Of a stretch of 64,000 nucleotides of DNA, positions 14,266 to 25,362 are shown piece by piece (the first letter of the stretch is position 1; each line of letters begins with the position of its first letter). Made by a program: the position numbers and the translations under genes. The notes under the pieces were generated by a model. That model saw only the letters and a list, made by a program, of their open reading frames with translations. It was not told the origin of the DNA and did not search any database. Origin of the DNA: Perkinsus chesapeaki (lineage: Eukaryota; Perkinsozoa; Perkinsida; Perkinsidae); assembly GCA_013115145.1 (NCBI GenBank), contig JAAPAO010000017.1:1-64000 (forward strand), given 5' to 3'.

Positions 14266-16143
14266 CTAATAGCGCTCGATAGGCTGCGGCTGCGGCTGCT
14301 GCCTTGATGCACATGTTGATGAGGCCCCATCGTGATCTAACTTCACGAGAATGCAAGTCATGTTATCACCACCGAGACCTTCTGTTAACTTCGGATCTGT
14401 CATGGAAGAGCACCGCTGTTAAACTCATCCTAGGATTAGCTAAACCCACCGTCGGCAATACAATGATCTAATAGCTCTTCTACAATCTCCGAAAGCTTCT
14501 TCTCGCCTTTCTCGATTCGTGGGCGTATGAATTTAACAACATCTTCGTTGCTCATAACCTATACCAGTAACTAAATAGCAACAACTACAACTTACAGCTT
14601 TACATCCCAAACTCCATCACAGGCCAAAACGAAAAACTCGTCTGCTGGAGTGAGTCTAAAAGCGGAAGCATGAGCAGCACCGCGCATCAACCTAGCTTGT
14701 ATACTTCTCCATCAAGATGTCCGGAGTGCTGCAAATGATCTGCTGCTCCGGCTTAAGATCATCTCGTTTTTTGTATTCATGATCTCCGATGGCGCGCGAT
14801 AAATTAAGATTGCCGTTCACACGGTACTGTGTCCTGATGGCTCCCCTCAACGACCGATTGCATTTGTCATGCTTACTTTGATGTTAGGGTGATCTCCTCA
14901 ACATATCCACCAGCAGCTTCTATGCGCGACCTCTCTGTTTCCGAATTAGGTTTATGGTCATGGGACAGCTCCACCGCCTGGCCGCCTCTACCTGCGAATG
15001 ACCAACACAATGATGATAAGGTGGTGGTCGTTAGTAGTAGTGTCCCACATAAAATGGCCCTAGAATCGCCTGCGTTTGCAACTATAATGTGTGTCTTCGT
15101 GAGGAGTGCAGTGACGGCAGTGCACCCAACGTTGAGGACTCCACCAGAAGGCCCAAACTAAAGCACAAATGGTTCCAGGAGTTGGGCGGCGAGATAAACC
15201 CCCTCACCAAAGCAGCGCGGCCTTCAGTAGAGCTGTTGCCAGATGGGCTACTTCCACTGAAAGAACATTAATCGGTGGTATAGGAATGATACTTACTCGT
15301 CAGCACCGGCTAGATCTCCGGAGGGATTCCGATGAGTCGGACTATTCCCACTATTTGATCGATTGCCTGCTGCTGCTGCCGCTTGCGCTTCCAGCTTCTT
15401 AAGGACAAACATCTTCATCATTACCTGCACAAGAACGGTCACTGGCCGCAAGTGACCCAGGCTGCCCGTCCTCCTCACCGGCGCTGTGTCCTGCCTCGAA
15501 AGGTTCGATCCTCTATCCCTGAGTTCCGCCAAATCCTGTTCGATTGAGCTCTGCAGCAGCGATGCGACTCTGCTCTTCCCTACACCTCCACTACACTCTT
15601 CTCGAGTAACTATTGTCCTACCGTCCTCCCCGTTAGTGCTGCCTTCACGACGGTATCGAGCTAGCTCCGGCTCGCACTCCGGCAACCGGAGGAGTTCGTC
15701 CATTTTATGGTACCCTTTAACGAGCATCTCTCCTCCAACCGTCGGGTCCGATACCACACACTTCGTCATCTACGCATTACACAACAGGGCAGGCGTTATT
15801 GGCGGCCCGACAGCTACTACCTCCTTCGGCAAATGATTCTCGACAAACTTGGCGACCTCGCACCCACCGTGCCCGTCGTAGACACCGAACATGGCAACAC
15901 CTTCGTTACTTCCTGTCCCACTTTCAACCGAAGCAGGTTCCCTTTGGCACTACCCCCAAGGTTGCTAATAGCGATGTGGGCGTCCTCCATCTCAGTACGC
16001 CACCCTTGCATCTCTGAATAGCCCCAAGAATGGGACCCTCCCTCGCCATTAGCCGAATCCTGAACATTGACAATAACCGATGGCATCGAGGATGGATCGC
16101 GCCGAACCTTGTTGGTTTTGGGAGCCGACAGGTAAGCGCCCAT
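14266..16143 (-). CDS. PP2C-family protein phosphatase, N-myristoylation motif
   Basis: Mn/Mg-dependent Ser/Thr phosphatase. It starts at 16143 with MGAYLSAPKTNK, where Gly2 and Ser6 form a typical N-myristoylation signal. PP2C motifs follow in order across short introns: GWRTEMEDAHIA (metal-binding Asp), MFGVYDGHGGCEVAKFVENH (metal-binding Asp/Gly), GCTAVTALLTKTHIIVANAG then DSR, LSHDHKPNSETERSRIEAAG, NLNLSRAIGDHEYK, LTPADEFFVLACDGVWD and GLGGDNMTCILVKL, which supplies the last metal-binding Asp. It ends in a Gln/Pro-rich tail, PIERY. Between the DGHGG and GCTAV motifs is a roughly 160-residue charged and Ser-rich insertion (about 15300-15760) that canonical PP2Cs lack or have much shorter. 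The 60-nt intron after HLPKE and the N-terminal exon are well supported. Confidence 0.93.
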
Positions 16144-16802
16144 TGAATGACAAAACCAAAGACAGGCTGACAGGTTGCTTGCTGGAAATGTCCTATCTGA
16201 GAGATAGGCTATCTCTCCCAGGCCTCGCCCGGCATCGTCACCGGTGTACAGTAAGACCAAATCGCCGGCAGCAGGATCCCTTGGCAGGTCCCAATTACAG
16301 GTAATCAACACAAGGCCACTCTGTGATGGTGGGGGGGGTAGAAACAGGAGGAGAGCTACAGGAAATCCACCGAATGTACAGAACAACACACGAAACGTGC
16401 AAGCGGTATGCTAAGGCTTGGATGAGCTCAGATGTAGCCCGGCTCTCGGCTTCCGAGAAAAGTTAGAGAACTAGAAGTCGCGACCAATGCGATCGATATC
16501 ATCAAGCACGATATCAACGTCATCATATCCCACATTCCTCGGGGAGCTAAAGGTCCATCTGACGGAAGTGAGATGGGTCGCGAGTTCGACTCCTAGCGAA
16601 GGCATTTGTCCTACCGGAAAAAATTGTATGGTCCGGTGAATGTGATCATGGCCAAGCCTTCTCTCTGCATCTTATCCTTGATATAAGGGGTTACCTAACC
16701 GTAATACTAGATCTTCGGTGCGAAAGGGCGGAGCTCGCTTGTGTTGTACTGTATATTGATAGAGACTGCCTCAATGAATGCTTCAAAGAAAAAACGAGAA
16801 AT

Positions 16803-16872
16803 GTTTGATGTGGGATTCGAACCTTGGTCACTCGAGTGAAAGCCCATGTGTTTAACGTACTAAGCTAATGAA
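16803..16872 (-). repeat. tRNA-Glu-like (SINE-type) element
   Basis: Read on the minus strand it has an A-box-like TAGCTTAGTACG, then CTTTCAC in the anticodon-loop position (anticodon TTC, Glu), then GGTTCGAATCC, a perfect B box. The anticodon stem does not pair well, so this is more likely a tRNA-derived element or pseudogene than a working tRNA. Type chosen as repeat for that reason. Confidence 0.5.
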
Positions 16873-17040
16873 AACCGTTTCATGCGCAGAACCGGCTTGA
16901 AAATGTTTTCGATAGTTAAGGGGTTCGGGCTTGGAATTTCAAGTTCGCTATATTTTTAGTGAGATCGCCAATACATGCGAAGCAAAATGATATATCGTCC
17001 GTCAGGGAAAACGCTCTGGTTGAGCCGGAATTTCTGCTCA

Positions 17041-17105
17041 CGGACGGACGGACCGTCCGTCCGTCCGTCACGGACGGATGGACGGATGGACGGACGCACG
17101 CACAC
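17041..17105. repeat. CGGA/TCCG palindrome and microsatellite
   Basis: Twelve bases of CGGA repeat, a 3-nt centre and 12 bases of TCCG repeat form a perfect hairpin (17041-17067), followed by degenerate ACGGATGG and ACGCACGC repeats to about 17105. It yields mirror-image ORFs on both strands that are artefacts. Confidence 0.7.
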
Positions 17106-17345
17106 GAACGACCGCGCACTGCAATATAAGCTCCGCTCGCTTCGCTCGCTCCGCAAATAATCAACAGTAGGTCAACATGCTGCGCGGTTCCGTACTTTGC
17201 TCAGTTTTGCGGCTTCCTCGTCGTTAAGGCCTTCTAGAAGCTTCAAGTCAGACAGACATGGCGGAAGATACCTGAGGAACGAATCGATACCTCTTAAGGA
17301 ACGTCCTTCTCTATAGTCTTGGCAAACTATTCCTTATGTGTACAA

Positions 17346-20084
17346 TCAACCTTTAATAAAGCTAGTGCCGCACAGGGTACTGGAGAAACAACCCCGACCC
17401 CAAGAAGTTCCGCAGTCGACCTACCAGAAGCAAACATTAGCATACTCAGGATCGTGATGCAAGATAAACTTCCCCGCGAACCGACTCTTGCCAGTCGAGG
17501 ACTTCACAATCTCATCGGCGGCGTATTTCGCCAATTTGATACCTGATCACGGAACTGACCGCAGTAGCCCACACCACTCTCCGTACCGTGCTCGACTCTG
17601 AGTCTAATGCCTTCGTCACCTAGCCTCTTCCATGCCAGCCATATCTTGAAGCCATCCGGCTTCCGACCGCCTAAAAATCCCCCAAAGTGGACTTATCCGG
17701 ACTAAGGCTCCCAAACTGCCTACATTGAATGGTCCAATCTCCCTTATCGTAAGATGCATAATTCTTCTCCTTCTGGAACAAGTAGGCAGCGCAGGTACCA
17801 TTACAGGCTTGTAACTGTTAGAGCATCATAAATGACCATACCCTCTCATTTCGCCGATTACCAAACCACGCCCTTTATTATGCGTGAATATGCTGCATTG
17901 AAGAGGGGCTCCAACCTGACAACAAGATGACAGATTTGGTGGACAAACGACACAGAGGCAGGCAGACGACGACGACGACGAAGAGCTAATAGATCTGAAG
18001 GGTACCGCGGAGAACGTGTAGATTTGACACTTCCTCCGATATTAGGAAGAACTGATAGGAAGGGTTAGCGTTGCACTTGTATCGAAGCATATATCATTTC
18101 ATACTACCATTTTATGAGGATTCCAGCAGAATGAGTCCACCATGTCAACGCCAGCCAGCAATTCCTCCTTGTACTTGGGAGATAGCAGTACTGCTCCACC
18201 TGGCATAAAATCCCCTTCCCTGGGCGGAGCGATGCACTATATACTACCCCAAGCACCATCAACATGTAACCACAGACCGAACTTATCACATACCCTACGA
18301 AGGGCGATTAGGTCGTCGAAAGCACCTATGGAGACATCTTCAAGAGATGCACACTGACGATGACATTGATAAATTCAAATCTTATGAAGTTTAGGAGCTT
18401 CAAACACCTTGCGTATGATCGATGGAGAATTTCTGATAGGCTCTTGCGGCTTCCAGCCAACCGCGGCGGACTATCCAACCTAGCCAACCGCATCGTGGAA
18501 TAAGCTCGGCTTTCTGATTTTAAATGTCTAGAATTCAAGCTCCGGAAAGTCTATACCACATTCATATGGCAAAAAAGCGATAGCCGTTACCCGCCTCAGT
18601 ACCCCATACGGTAGTCCCTGCTGTAGCGCCGACAAAGAATGGCTTTTTGCCATGAGCTATATCCTGGGCTACTTGGGATTCTAACAGATCAGCTCTCATG
18701 CGGCCACGAGAGTCCATAGGTATCTGGTAAGGATAGGGAAAATACGATGCGGAACGACAACAGCCCGGGCGAAAATGGAGAAGAAAAGTGAATATATAAA
18801 CGTAAAAAATCCACCAATGGCGAATCCACTTAGTCAAACTGGCTTTCAGTTTGGACAATACGTTTATTACATATTACTGGCGTTCAGCAAGACCCTCTAC
18901 TGGCTCAGTATAGCCCCGCTGCCCATATTACTACCTCTACCATATTATCTGATCCTATCCCAACAACATGGGCAGCCTTCATGTAGGAGTAATGTGCCCC
19001 AGCCGAACAGTATCTATCCAGTCTATCCTCCGCGGGCATCAATCTACAACTTACGCTACAGGCTCCCCGCCTATGGCAAAAATGCCACGCGTTTTGACTT
19101 CGGGGAATTTATAATATCGGGCCGTTTGTAGGGCATAGAGATTGGACATGGATCCTCCTGGGACCGTGAGACCTAAGGATTCACCAAGATACGCGAGGAG
19201 CAGCGCATTTGTGAAATACCTTCTGCCGTATCCCGACTGAAGCCGACTAAATCGAGGGTTTTATTAATGACTTCTTGCTCTATAAGGAGAAATACAGGGG
19301 CCACCTCGTAGGTGTATGCCGAACCGTTAGTGGCGGCAACAAGCATCTCACCGGCGATACCTACGACCAATCTAGTCCGCCCACGTCCTCGCCCACATAC
19401 TACCAGTGACGTCTGCTCTACCAATGAGTTGGTTGAAAAAGTGAGGATGTCCCGTCCTCACTGAGAGAGCCAAGGTAGCCTCACACGCACTCAGGATTCG
19501 ACTCTCGCTGACCGGCTCGCCTGCGGTGACCAAATTCCAGAATGCCGCAAAGGAAGCCTGCGTTACCGTCCTCGAGAGAAAGGTCGCATGCCTCTTCAGA
19601 GAAAATGGTGGATATCTCCTCGGGGCTTTTGAAAAGGACGACCTTACGAGATCGGTCGTCGAGTGACGCTACGTAACCTGTTCAAAGGGATAACCGTATA
19701 ACACTCCAAGGCATGTACAGCAAATACTAGGGCCTTCTACAGGCCGCCCAAGGGCAGTGGGTCGAAGACTGTAGATATATATTTTCAAAGCTAATCATAT
19801 TACCCTATTATACTCGAGGTTAGATCTCACGCTATGGCCGAGGCAAGAGGACAATAAGGGTAGGAAGCAGCCTTTGAAGAGCTCAGCAAACTACACAATG
19901 GTTCGAGGTTATGCAGTGGGTGATGCCGCGAACACAAGGCGCGAATTTTCACAAGCAGAATATCGCCCCTTAGTGAGGGGCCCTTACTCTCCAACATGGC
20001 ATCGACCTTGGCAAGGATATCCAAATCCTCATTATTCCCTAGAGGCACTGTAGCGTCTGCTGGTGAGGAGTCGACTTCAGGCAT
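17346..20084 (-). CDS. Group II PLP-dependent decarboxylase (glutamate/cysteine-sulfinate type)
   Basis: PLP enzyme of the glutamate/aspartate/cysteine-sulfinate decarboxylase family. Minus-strand exons give, in order: SLDDRSRKVVLFKSPEEI, SACEATLALSVRTGHPHFFN then QLIG, GSAYTYEVAPVFLLIEQEVI, LTVPGGSMSNLYALQTARYY, AGAHYSYMKAAHVVGIGSDN (HYS motif stacking on PLP), PFFVGATAGTTVWG, RVCDKFGLWLHVDGAWGGAV (PLP Asp), MVDSFCWNPHKM (Schiff-base Lys), VGAPLQCS, then SYDKGDWTIQCGRKPDGFKI then WLAWKRLGDEGI and HHDPEYANVCFW. The ATG at 20084 is tentative; an upstream exon up to about 20390 is possible. After NVCFW I cannot find the usual C-terminal subdomain (YQP...NFFR); the frame closes at a TGA at 17346-17348. 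Substrate cannot be assigned by eye. Confidence 0.85.
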
Positions 20085-21093
20085 GGCTTCACGATATCAG
20101 ATACTACAAGATGCGAAATCGAAAGGCTTCCCAGAGTAATAGGCTTGCAGACTATCTGAACCAAGCAAGTTTCGAAAATTGTCAGGACTCCTCGGACGAC
20201 CACAATGGCTACCGAAAGTGTTGTTGGTAGTAGCGATAAAGGACTCCCAACTCAAGGCAAGCGCAGTGTGTGGGAAACAAGTAAAGAGGGTGTGAGATAG
20301 TAGCCGCACTCTGTGCACCAAGAATCCTTCCGTGCCAGTAACAGATTCCCACGGCACGGGACTGCTGTTACTTCTGTTATATACAAAGCTTTACCTCCCA
20401 TACATTCACACTCATCTGGCTACACCTTTTCAACGCCTATTTCGACAATAGTAACTTCAATTGCGATGGGCGAACGAGATTTACGTTAAGATTCGTTCAA
20501 TTTCACCTGGGTATTCGTTTAGTAACTTCAATATACTCCTTCAGTATCTTCAGGTTTTGTAGACTCGCAGGTCATTGACCTTGCCCCTTAGCATTCAGGT
20601 GTTCGAAAGAGATAGTGCAACGCTTTGGTGTAATAGATAAGACGTTATGTTCTCACGCTAGCGACCCAGGTTCAAATCCTGGTGGATGCATTTCGCTGTC
20701 ATGTACGTATAACGCGTGCGCCATGACCTTTGAGATCGCTTCCGGGATTTGTGCTGGACGGTGACGCGTATGGTTGTTCGGCTATTTAAGGAGGTTTAAA
20801 TGACTACAATTTGATTAACGAAAATAGGGGATGAAGGAGTCTAGCTGATAAGATTTCCTGCCGTTTGCCTGACTCCGCACGAATCTGCATTTTTTACAAT
20901 AGCGAACCCCGAGGCACCTTAAGTGGGCTTACGTGCTTACCGGCAAGGAACTGATCGATTCTTGCGGATGAATATAAGCTTTGACTTCCTTGCTCTATCA
21001 GCCTTCGTAATGATTCGGGTCGCGTTCGCGCGGTGGGAGAGGATGGGCCATATTTCTCTTCAATGATAAGTTCTCCCTATTTTTGTGTTCCCA
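20085..21093. other. Intergenic upstream of decarboxylase
   Basis: No supported protein gene. The minus-strand open frame 20097-20357 could be a leader exon of the decarboxylase but shows no family resemblance. A tRNA-like sequence lies at 20616-20690. Confidence 0.4.
20616..20690 (+). repeat. tRNA-Glu-like sequence with intact A and B boxes
   Basis: About 75 nt, tRNA sized. A box TGGTGTAATAG fits the pol III consensus, the T arm CCAGG-TTCAAAT-CCTGG is a perfect 5-bp stem with 7-nt loop, and TTCTCAC sits at the anticodon loop (CTC, Glu). The acceptor pairs at only five of seven positions and the anticodon stem pairs poorly. It could be a tRNA pseudogene, a SINE head, or less likely a functional tRNA. 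Confidence 0.5.
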
Positions 21094-21669
21094 ATGACTC
21101 TCCATGGCAATGCCATTATTGGCAGCCGACGACAAGGTGGCTTGCATATCCTATTGAAGTGGGCTTGCCTGTTCCTTTTACTCACTGTATCACCTGCATC
21201 CGGATGGCTCGGTGTTCCAGGAGACCTTACCCTCCTACGTTCCTCTTCCAGTGACACTGCCGATTCAACGGGAGCAGCAGCTCATGCCGGTATGGAATCA
21301 CCATCTCCTGGGCAGGAGCACAGGAGTGGACGACCGTATAGTAAAGGAGGCCTCCTAGATACCCCACCATCTATGTTTTTCCTGGCCCTTGCTGTGGCCT
21401 TATATTCACAGGGGTCTAGTACAGATGAGAATAGGGAAGGGGAGGACGAGGCTACCCTAGGTAACGAGGAGTCTATGGTGGTGCAAGACGGCAATGAGAG
21501 CCGACGACGAAGTAGCAGTAGTAGCCACCGTGATTGGAAACCTCTGCAGCAAAAGCGTCGGTATTACATAGCCACGAATGCATTAACACTGAAGGCGAAG
21601 AATAGGGATGGCGACGACGGCTTCAGGCCGGACTGGGCAGCATCATCATCAAGCTTTATGGTAGTATAA
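21094..21669 (+). CDS. Small membrane or secreted protein A
   Basis: I do not recognise this protein. From ATG 21094 it has a hydrophobic leader (LKWACLFLLLTVSPASGWLG) that looks like a signal peptide or anchor, a Ser-rich linker, then LLDTPPSMFFLALAVALYSQ, a second hydrophobic helix after a PP motif, and a polar Ser/Arg-rich tail. The same D-x-PP-[ST] then VALY layout occurs in the next gene at 22195, so they are diverged tandem paralogs. An intron from about 21661 could extend the end to VTRKIGSSV. Start and end are not certain. Confidence 0.5.
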   Translation: MTLHGNAIIGSRRQGGLHILLKWACLFLLLTVSPASGWLGVPGDLTLLRSSSSDTADSTGAAAHAGMESPSPGQEHRSGRPYSKGGLLDTPPSMFFLALAVALYSQGSSTDENREGEDEATLGNEESMVVQDGNESRRRSSSSSHRDWKPLQQKRRYYIATNALTLKAKNRDGDDGFRPDWAASSSSFMVV

Positions 21670-22194
21670 GGGCAAGTGGTGTAATTAGTGGTGACGTTCC
21701 TGCTTCAGGTTACGAGGAAGATTGGGAGCTCTGTGTAGCAACCTCCATCTTAATCTAGTATACATCATTATTTTCCGTGAAGTCATTCAGACAGATATGG
21801 CTACGCTTCTAGGCTTCGAAGCCTACTACCACAAGAACAACCATATGAGTCCCCTTTGTATTATATCTACTCGTGCAGCACAATTTTCTGCTGCTGCTGT
21901 CTTGTGATTATCCTTTATCTCTATAGGCCGATACTGTCGAGACATCCTCAAGGTAAAAGTTTGTTGTCATCGTGGTGGTACTAAGAATAATGATGATGGT
22001 GGTGGTCATTAGTTTTTATCTTGCATCATTCTGATAGGCTATTTGAGGAGGTCTTATGTTCGAGCAAATAGGCTACCCTGCCAGATTGCTCACTGTCCAT
22101 TAACGAATACTCCACTCTCTTCATTATTGCGTTCCCCTCCGCTTTGTTTAGTCCATCCTTCTATTCAGTTTACCTGCTCTTTTTGTTGCTCTAG

Positions 22195-22614
22195 ATGCCT
22201 ACATCGCTACAACAACGCCGCCGCCCCTTCGGGCTATCATTCTTCCTCATCATAACCATTTTAGCATGCGTTGCATACTCTGCCTCGTCTGCCTTGGGTA
22301 CCAGGTCCGGAGCTGTGCCTCTGACTGTGAACCCTACCCAGGAGATCATTAGCATCAAGGACATCTCGCAGTTTGACCATGTATTTTATCCTCTATCAGA
22401 AGAAGTCCACACTCGAGCTGAAGATTTTCCGACTCGGCCATCGGCACATCTTTCTTCATCTACGACAATTAAAGCACTATCGGACGTGCCCCCAACGGTG
22501 ATCCTCCTATTCATAACTGTGGCCCTCTATCTTCGCGGGGGTGACTACCGTACAGCGTCACCCTCGATGACTGACAAGCACCACACACGTACGGTTGTTG
22601 TCCAGCAAGGGTAA
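22195..22614 (+). CDS. Small membrane or secreted protein B, paralog of A
   Basis: Unrecognised family. The ATG at 22195 opens with a short basic stretch and then a hydrophobic helix (LSFFLIITILACVAYSASSA), a signal-peptide or anchor profile. A polar domain of about 60 residues follows, then LSDVPPTVILLFITVALYLR, matching the corresponding segment of protein A. A GT-AG intron near 22612-22666 would append APLLPFVW before a stop near 22690. Function unknown; both precede a TauE-type transporter gene. Confidence 0.5.
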   Translation: MPTSLQQRRRPFGLSFFLIITILACVAYSASSALGTRSGAVPLTVNPTQEIISIKDISQFDHVFYPLSEEVHTRAEDFPTRPSAHLSSSTTIKALSDVPPTVILLFITVALYLRGGDYRTASPSMTDKHHTRTVVVQQG

Positions 22615-22927
22615 GCGCCATCATCATCCTCCTCATCCTTACCAAACTCTCTGCTCCTCCGCTGCAGCACCGTTGCTGCCTTTTGTGTGGTAGCAGGTAG
22701 CAGCAGGAGTAAGAGTGGGCTGGGTTACCACTTTTATGGGCCGTTTTGGTCGCTATGTTCCTTTTCTCCCAGTAAGTAGTATTTGTTGTGACTGTCACCA
22801 GAAGCCCTGTCTGCTATTTCACAGTACATTACTTCTACACAGTCTCCGGGATAACCTTTGCAACATCATCATAATCATCGTCACATGAGTTGAGTTCCAC
22901 AGTCACCAACACATCACGGTTACATTC

Positions 22928-25005
22928 ATGCCGCACCCGTCATACCGTACTTTCGTCACATTTCTCATTGGTGGTATCATCTTAATTTCGGAGGTACTGG
23001 GAAGTCACCTCGGTGACCGCTGCTGCTGCCTCCATTCAGTCCAATACGGTATGCCATAGCAAGGACGAACCTCTTCTCTGTTACATTTCTGACAACTCCA
23101 CAGTATGTATCGCCCGGGGAGAGTGCCCAAAGCAATGCCCGGGATTCCCAGTAGAGGTAAGCAGGGTGCCATCGTGCCACCACGGCCGCTGCTGTGGTTC
23201 AGGATGTCTACAGTGATGAGTGTATCAAACGAAGCATTTTCACCGACTGGCTTCGGTATGACATACCAGCCATCATCATCTGGTTCATCGCATCTGGTAG
23301 CCCGCTGGAGCATGCATTGGTTCTTCCTGGCTTCAGGGCTGGCGGTCTCGGCCGGTGTCGGTGGCGGAGGTATTTTCGTTCCCCTTGGTATACTGTTACT
23401 CAGATTCTCAACGAAGGCTTCGACAGGTCTCTCACAGGTGCTCAGGGCGTATCTTTCCGAACTGCCCGGTGCTGTTTCAGGCCAGTATCTGCGGTGCCTC
23501 CCTAGCAGGTCTCATCATCAACTCTCGAGCTCGGCATCCTAAAGCCTCCAGGCCTCTCATTGACTTCGAGATGGCACTATTCCTTTCACCAATGGAGATG
23601 GCAGGAGCCCTCTTGGGTGCCCTCATTCAAGCGGTTGGCCCATCAACTCGGGGCCCTCCATGGAGCACTGTCAGCAGGTGCTTCCCACATGGCTTGTTAT
23701 CATTATCATGGTTATCGTCCTTGGCTTTACCTCCTTCAAAACCTTCCGTAGAGGGTTCATAGTGTATCGCAGGGAAAGGGAAAGTCGTGAGCCTTATCTA
23801 CCCCGTGATTACACGGAAAGTTGGTATGAACATGGTGTGCTCTACAGGAAATGATGTGCAACCAACCTGTGCGGTTGTGGCTGCAGACGGCGCTCCAGAT
23901 GGAATCGTTGAAGTGACATCTACCCCCTGTGGAGTGTGATCCGAAATGGCCCATTCTTTCAACCTTCAATACTCTCGATAGGTCACAACAGTTCAAGCAA
24001 GTCCTACCTCTTGTACGCCAACCAAGGTCTGGTGGCTGGATAGGGAGGCGAGGCAGGTGACCCTTGCATCTGCGAGTAAAACTCTTGCCCACTGCGAAGG
24101 CTATCACCCCAATCTTCACAGCGTTCAAGTTGTCATTTGTCAATAAGCGTGCGTCCTCTCCTCAGTACCCCCTTGAAAAGTATATCAAGCTCTGTATCGT
24201 CTGGGCTACTGTCCTTCTACTTCTCATCTTCCGCGGAGGAAAGGGCACCGAGTAAGCTTTCAAGCTCCGGGCCGTCATCGGTGATACAGCCTCCTATTGT
24301 AGTTCTATCATTCCCGAAGCTGTGCCATACTGTGGATGGGCCTATTGGACTCTTTCAGCCATAGTTATGATGTGGCTCATCCTATTCGGTCTCCTCATGG
24401 GTAGATGTGCTCTCCTCAACAGCGCATCCAAGCTTGCTGTCGGCTACCCTTTCGTGGATGGTAACACTCCCCTTTGCTCCACCTCGGTCTCTAGCGCGCC
24501 CTAGGTGATGTGACATGGTCGTATGTCACATTCATTAAGTATTCGTTCGCCACATTCCTGGCCGGCGTAATGGCTGGCCTCCTCGGCATTGGCGGTGGAA
24601 TGGTCCTCGGCCCACTAATGCTTCATCTTGGCATTCTACCACAAGTTCCCCATCTCTCTACCGTCGCAGACAACCCTTTTACATCAGGTATCTACTGCTA
24701 CCACTGCCACATTGATATTCTTCACTTCCTCATCTGCCGCCCTTGTCTTTATTATGTCAGGGCTGGTCACATGGGGCTACGCTGTAAGTCCTCTTATAAC
24801 TCAACCATCCGAACCCTGAACACCGTGTGTGTCCTCCCCGTAGCTCGTCTACTTCACAGCGGCATTCCTCGGCACGTTGGTGGGTAAGACCATTATAGAC
24901 AGGATGGTTAAGCGTAAGAATCTGACTGCCATCCTCATATTGCTGCTCGCCACCATTATAGCTTTGGCTGCTGTTATGGTCCTTATAGCAGGAATAATCA
25001 AGTAG
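22928..25005 (+). CDS. TauE/SafE-family membrane transporter
   Basis: Eukaryotic member of the TauE/SafE family, predicted sulfite/organosulfonate exporters. ATG 22928 gives a signal-like MPHPSYRTFVTFLIGGIILI. A Cys-rich extracytoplasmic segment follows (PLLCYISDNSTVCIARGECP). The first repeat is GLAVSAGVGGGGIFVPLGIL then ASICGASLAGLIINSRARHP, RPLIDFEMALFLSPMEMAGA and WLVIIIMVIVLGFTSFKTFR. After a charged loop and further helices the second repeat is TFLAGVMAGLLGIGGGMVLG then PLML, TLIFFTSSSAALVFIMSG and TAAFLGTLVGKTIIDRMVKR, and a last helix ends at IIK. The duplicated GxGGG motifs are diagnostic. Introns are 40-50 nt; the loop at about 23860-24140 has uncertain joins. Substrate is inferred from the family only. 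Confidence 0.88.
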
Positions 25006-25362
25006 GTGATGACCGACTTGACCATTCCGTCGCATACCAGCCATCAGATACAAAGATCGCGATTGGCATTTCGAAGGTTTCTCCCCTCTATGTTGAACGT
25101 TGTCATGTACTATCAGATGAAGCCGTGCCGTGGTCGTGGAGTTGCGTTGGTCACTAGTAAATGCAAGCCTCTTGGGAGTAACGAAAATGAGTAACACAGC
25201 GATTGGTGAATTGTTGCCACTTGGCGTATTTACAAAGGGGGTGGATGAACAGCTTTATCATCACCAAGAGGCTGCTGCTGCTGCCCGACATTTAAATGTT
25301 TACAACTCATCGGGGCTGATTCCCTGACAACAACTCATGCCTCCCCTGGTGTAACTCGTTCT
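25006..25362. other. Convergent 3' region
   Basis: Between TauE (+) and PDI (-). A plus-strand 62-codon frame at 25006-25194 shows no feature and is likely 3' UTR. Confidence 0.4.

Larger units (their letters stand above)
16144..17345. other. Intergenic with repeat-derived sequence
   Basis: About 1.2 kb upstream of PP2C and downstream of the decarboxylase, without a supported gene. It holds a tRNA-Glu-like element on the minus strand (16803-16872), another B-box-like match (around 16584), and a dense CGGA/TCCG palindrome followed by GC-rich GCTCGCTTCGCTCGCTCCGC (around 17134-17153). Confidence 0.5.

Noticed and set aside
15490-15530. GAGGATCGAACC on the minus strand within PP2C
   Set aside because: No suitable donor precedes it, and the frame continues through, so I did not count it among the T-arm-like introns.
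16956-17164. RPSVRPSVR-type repeat ORFs on both strands
   Set aside because: Translation of the CGGA/TCCG palindrome.
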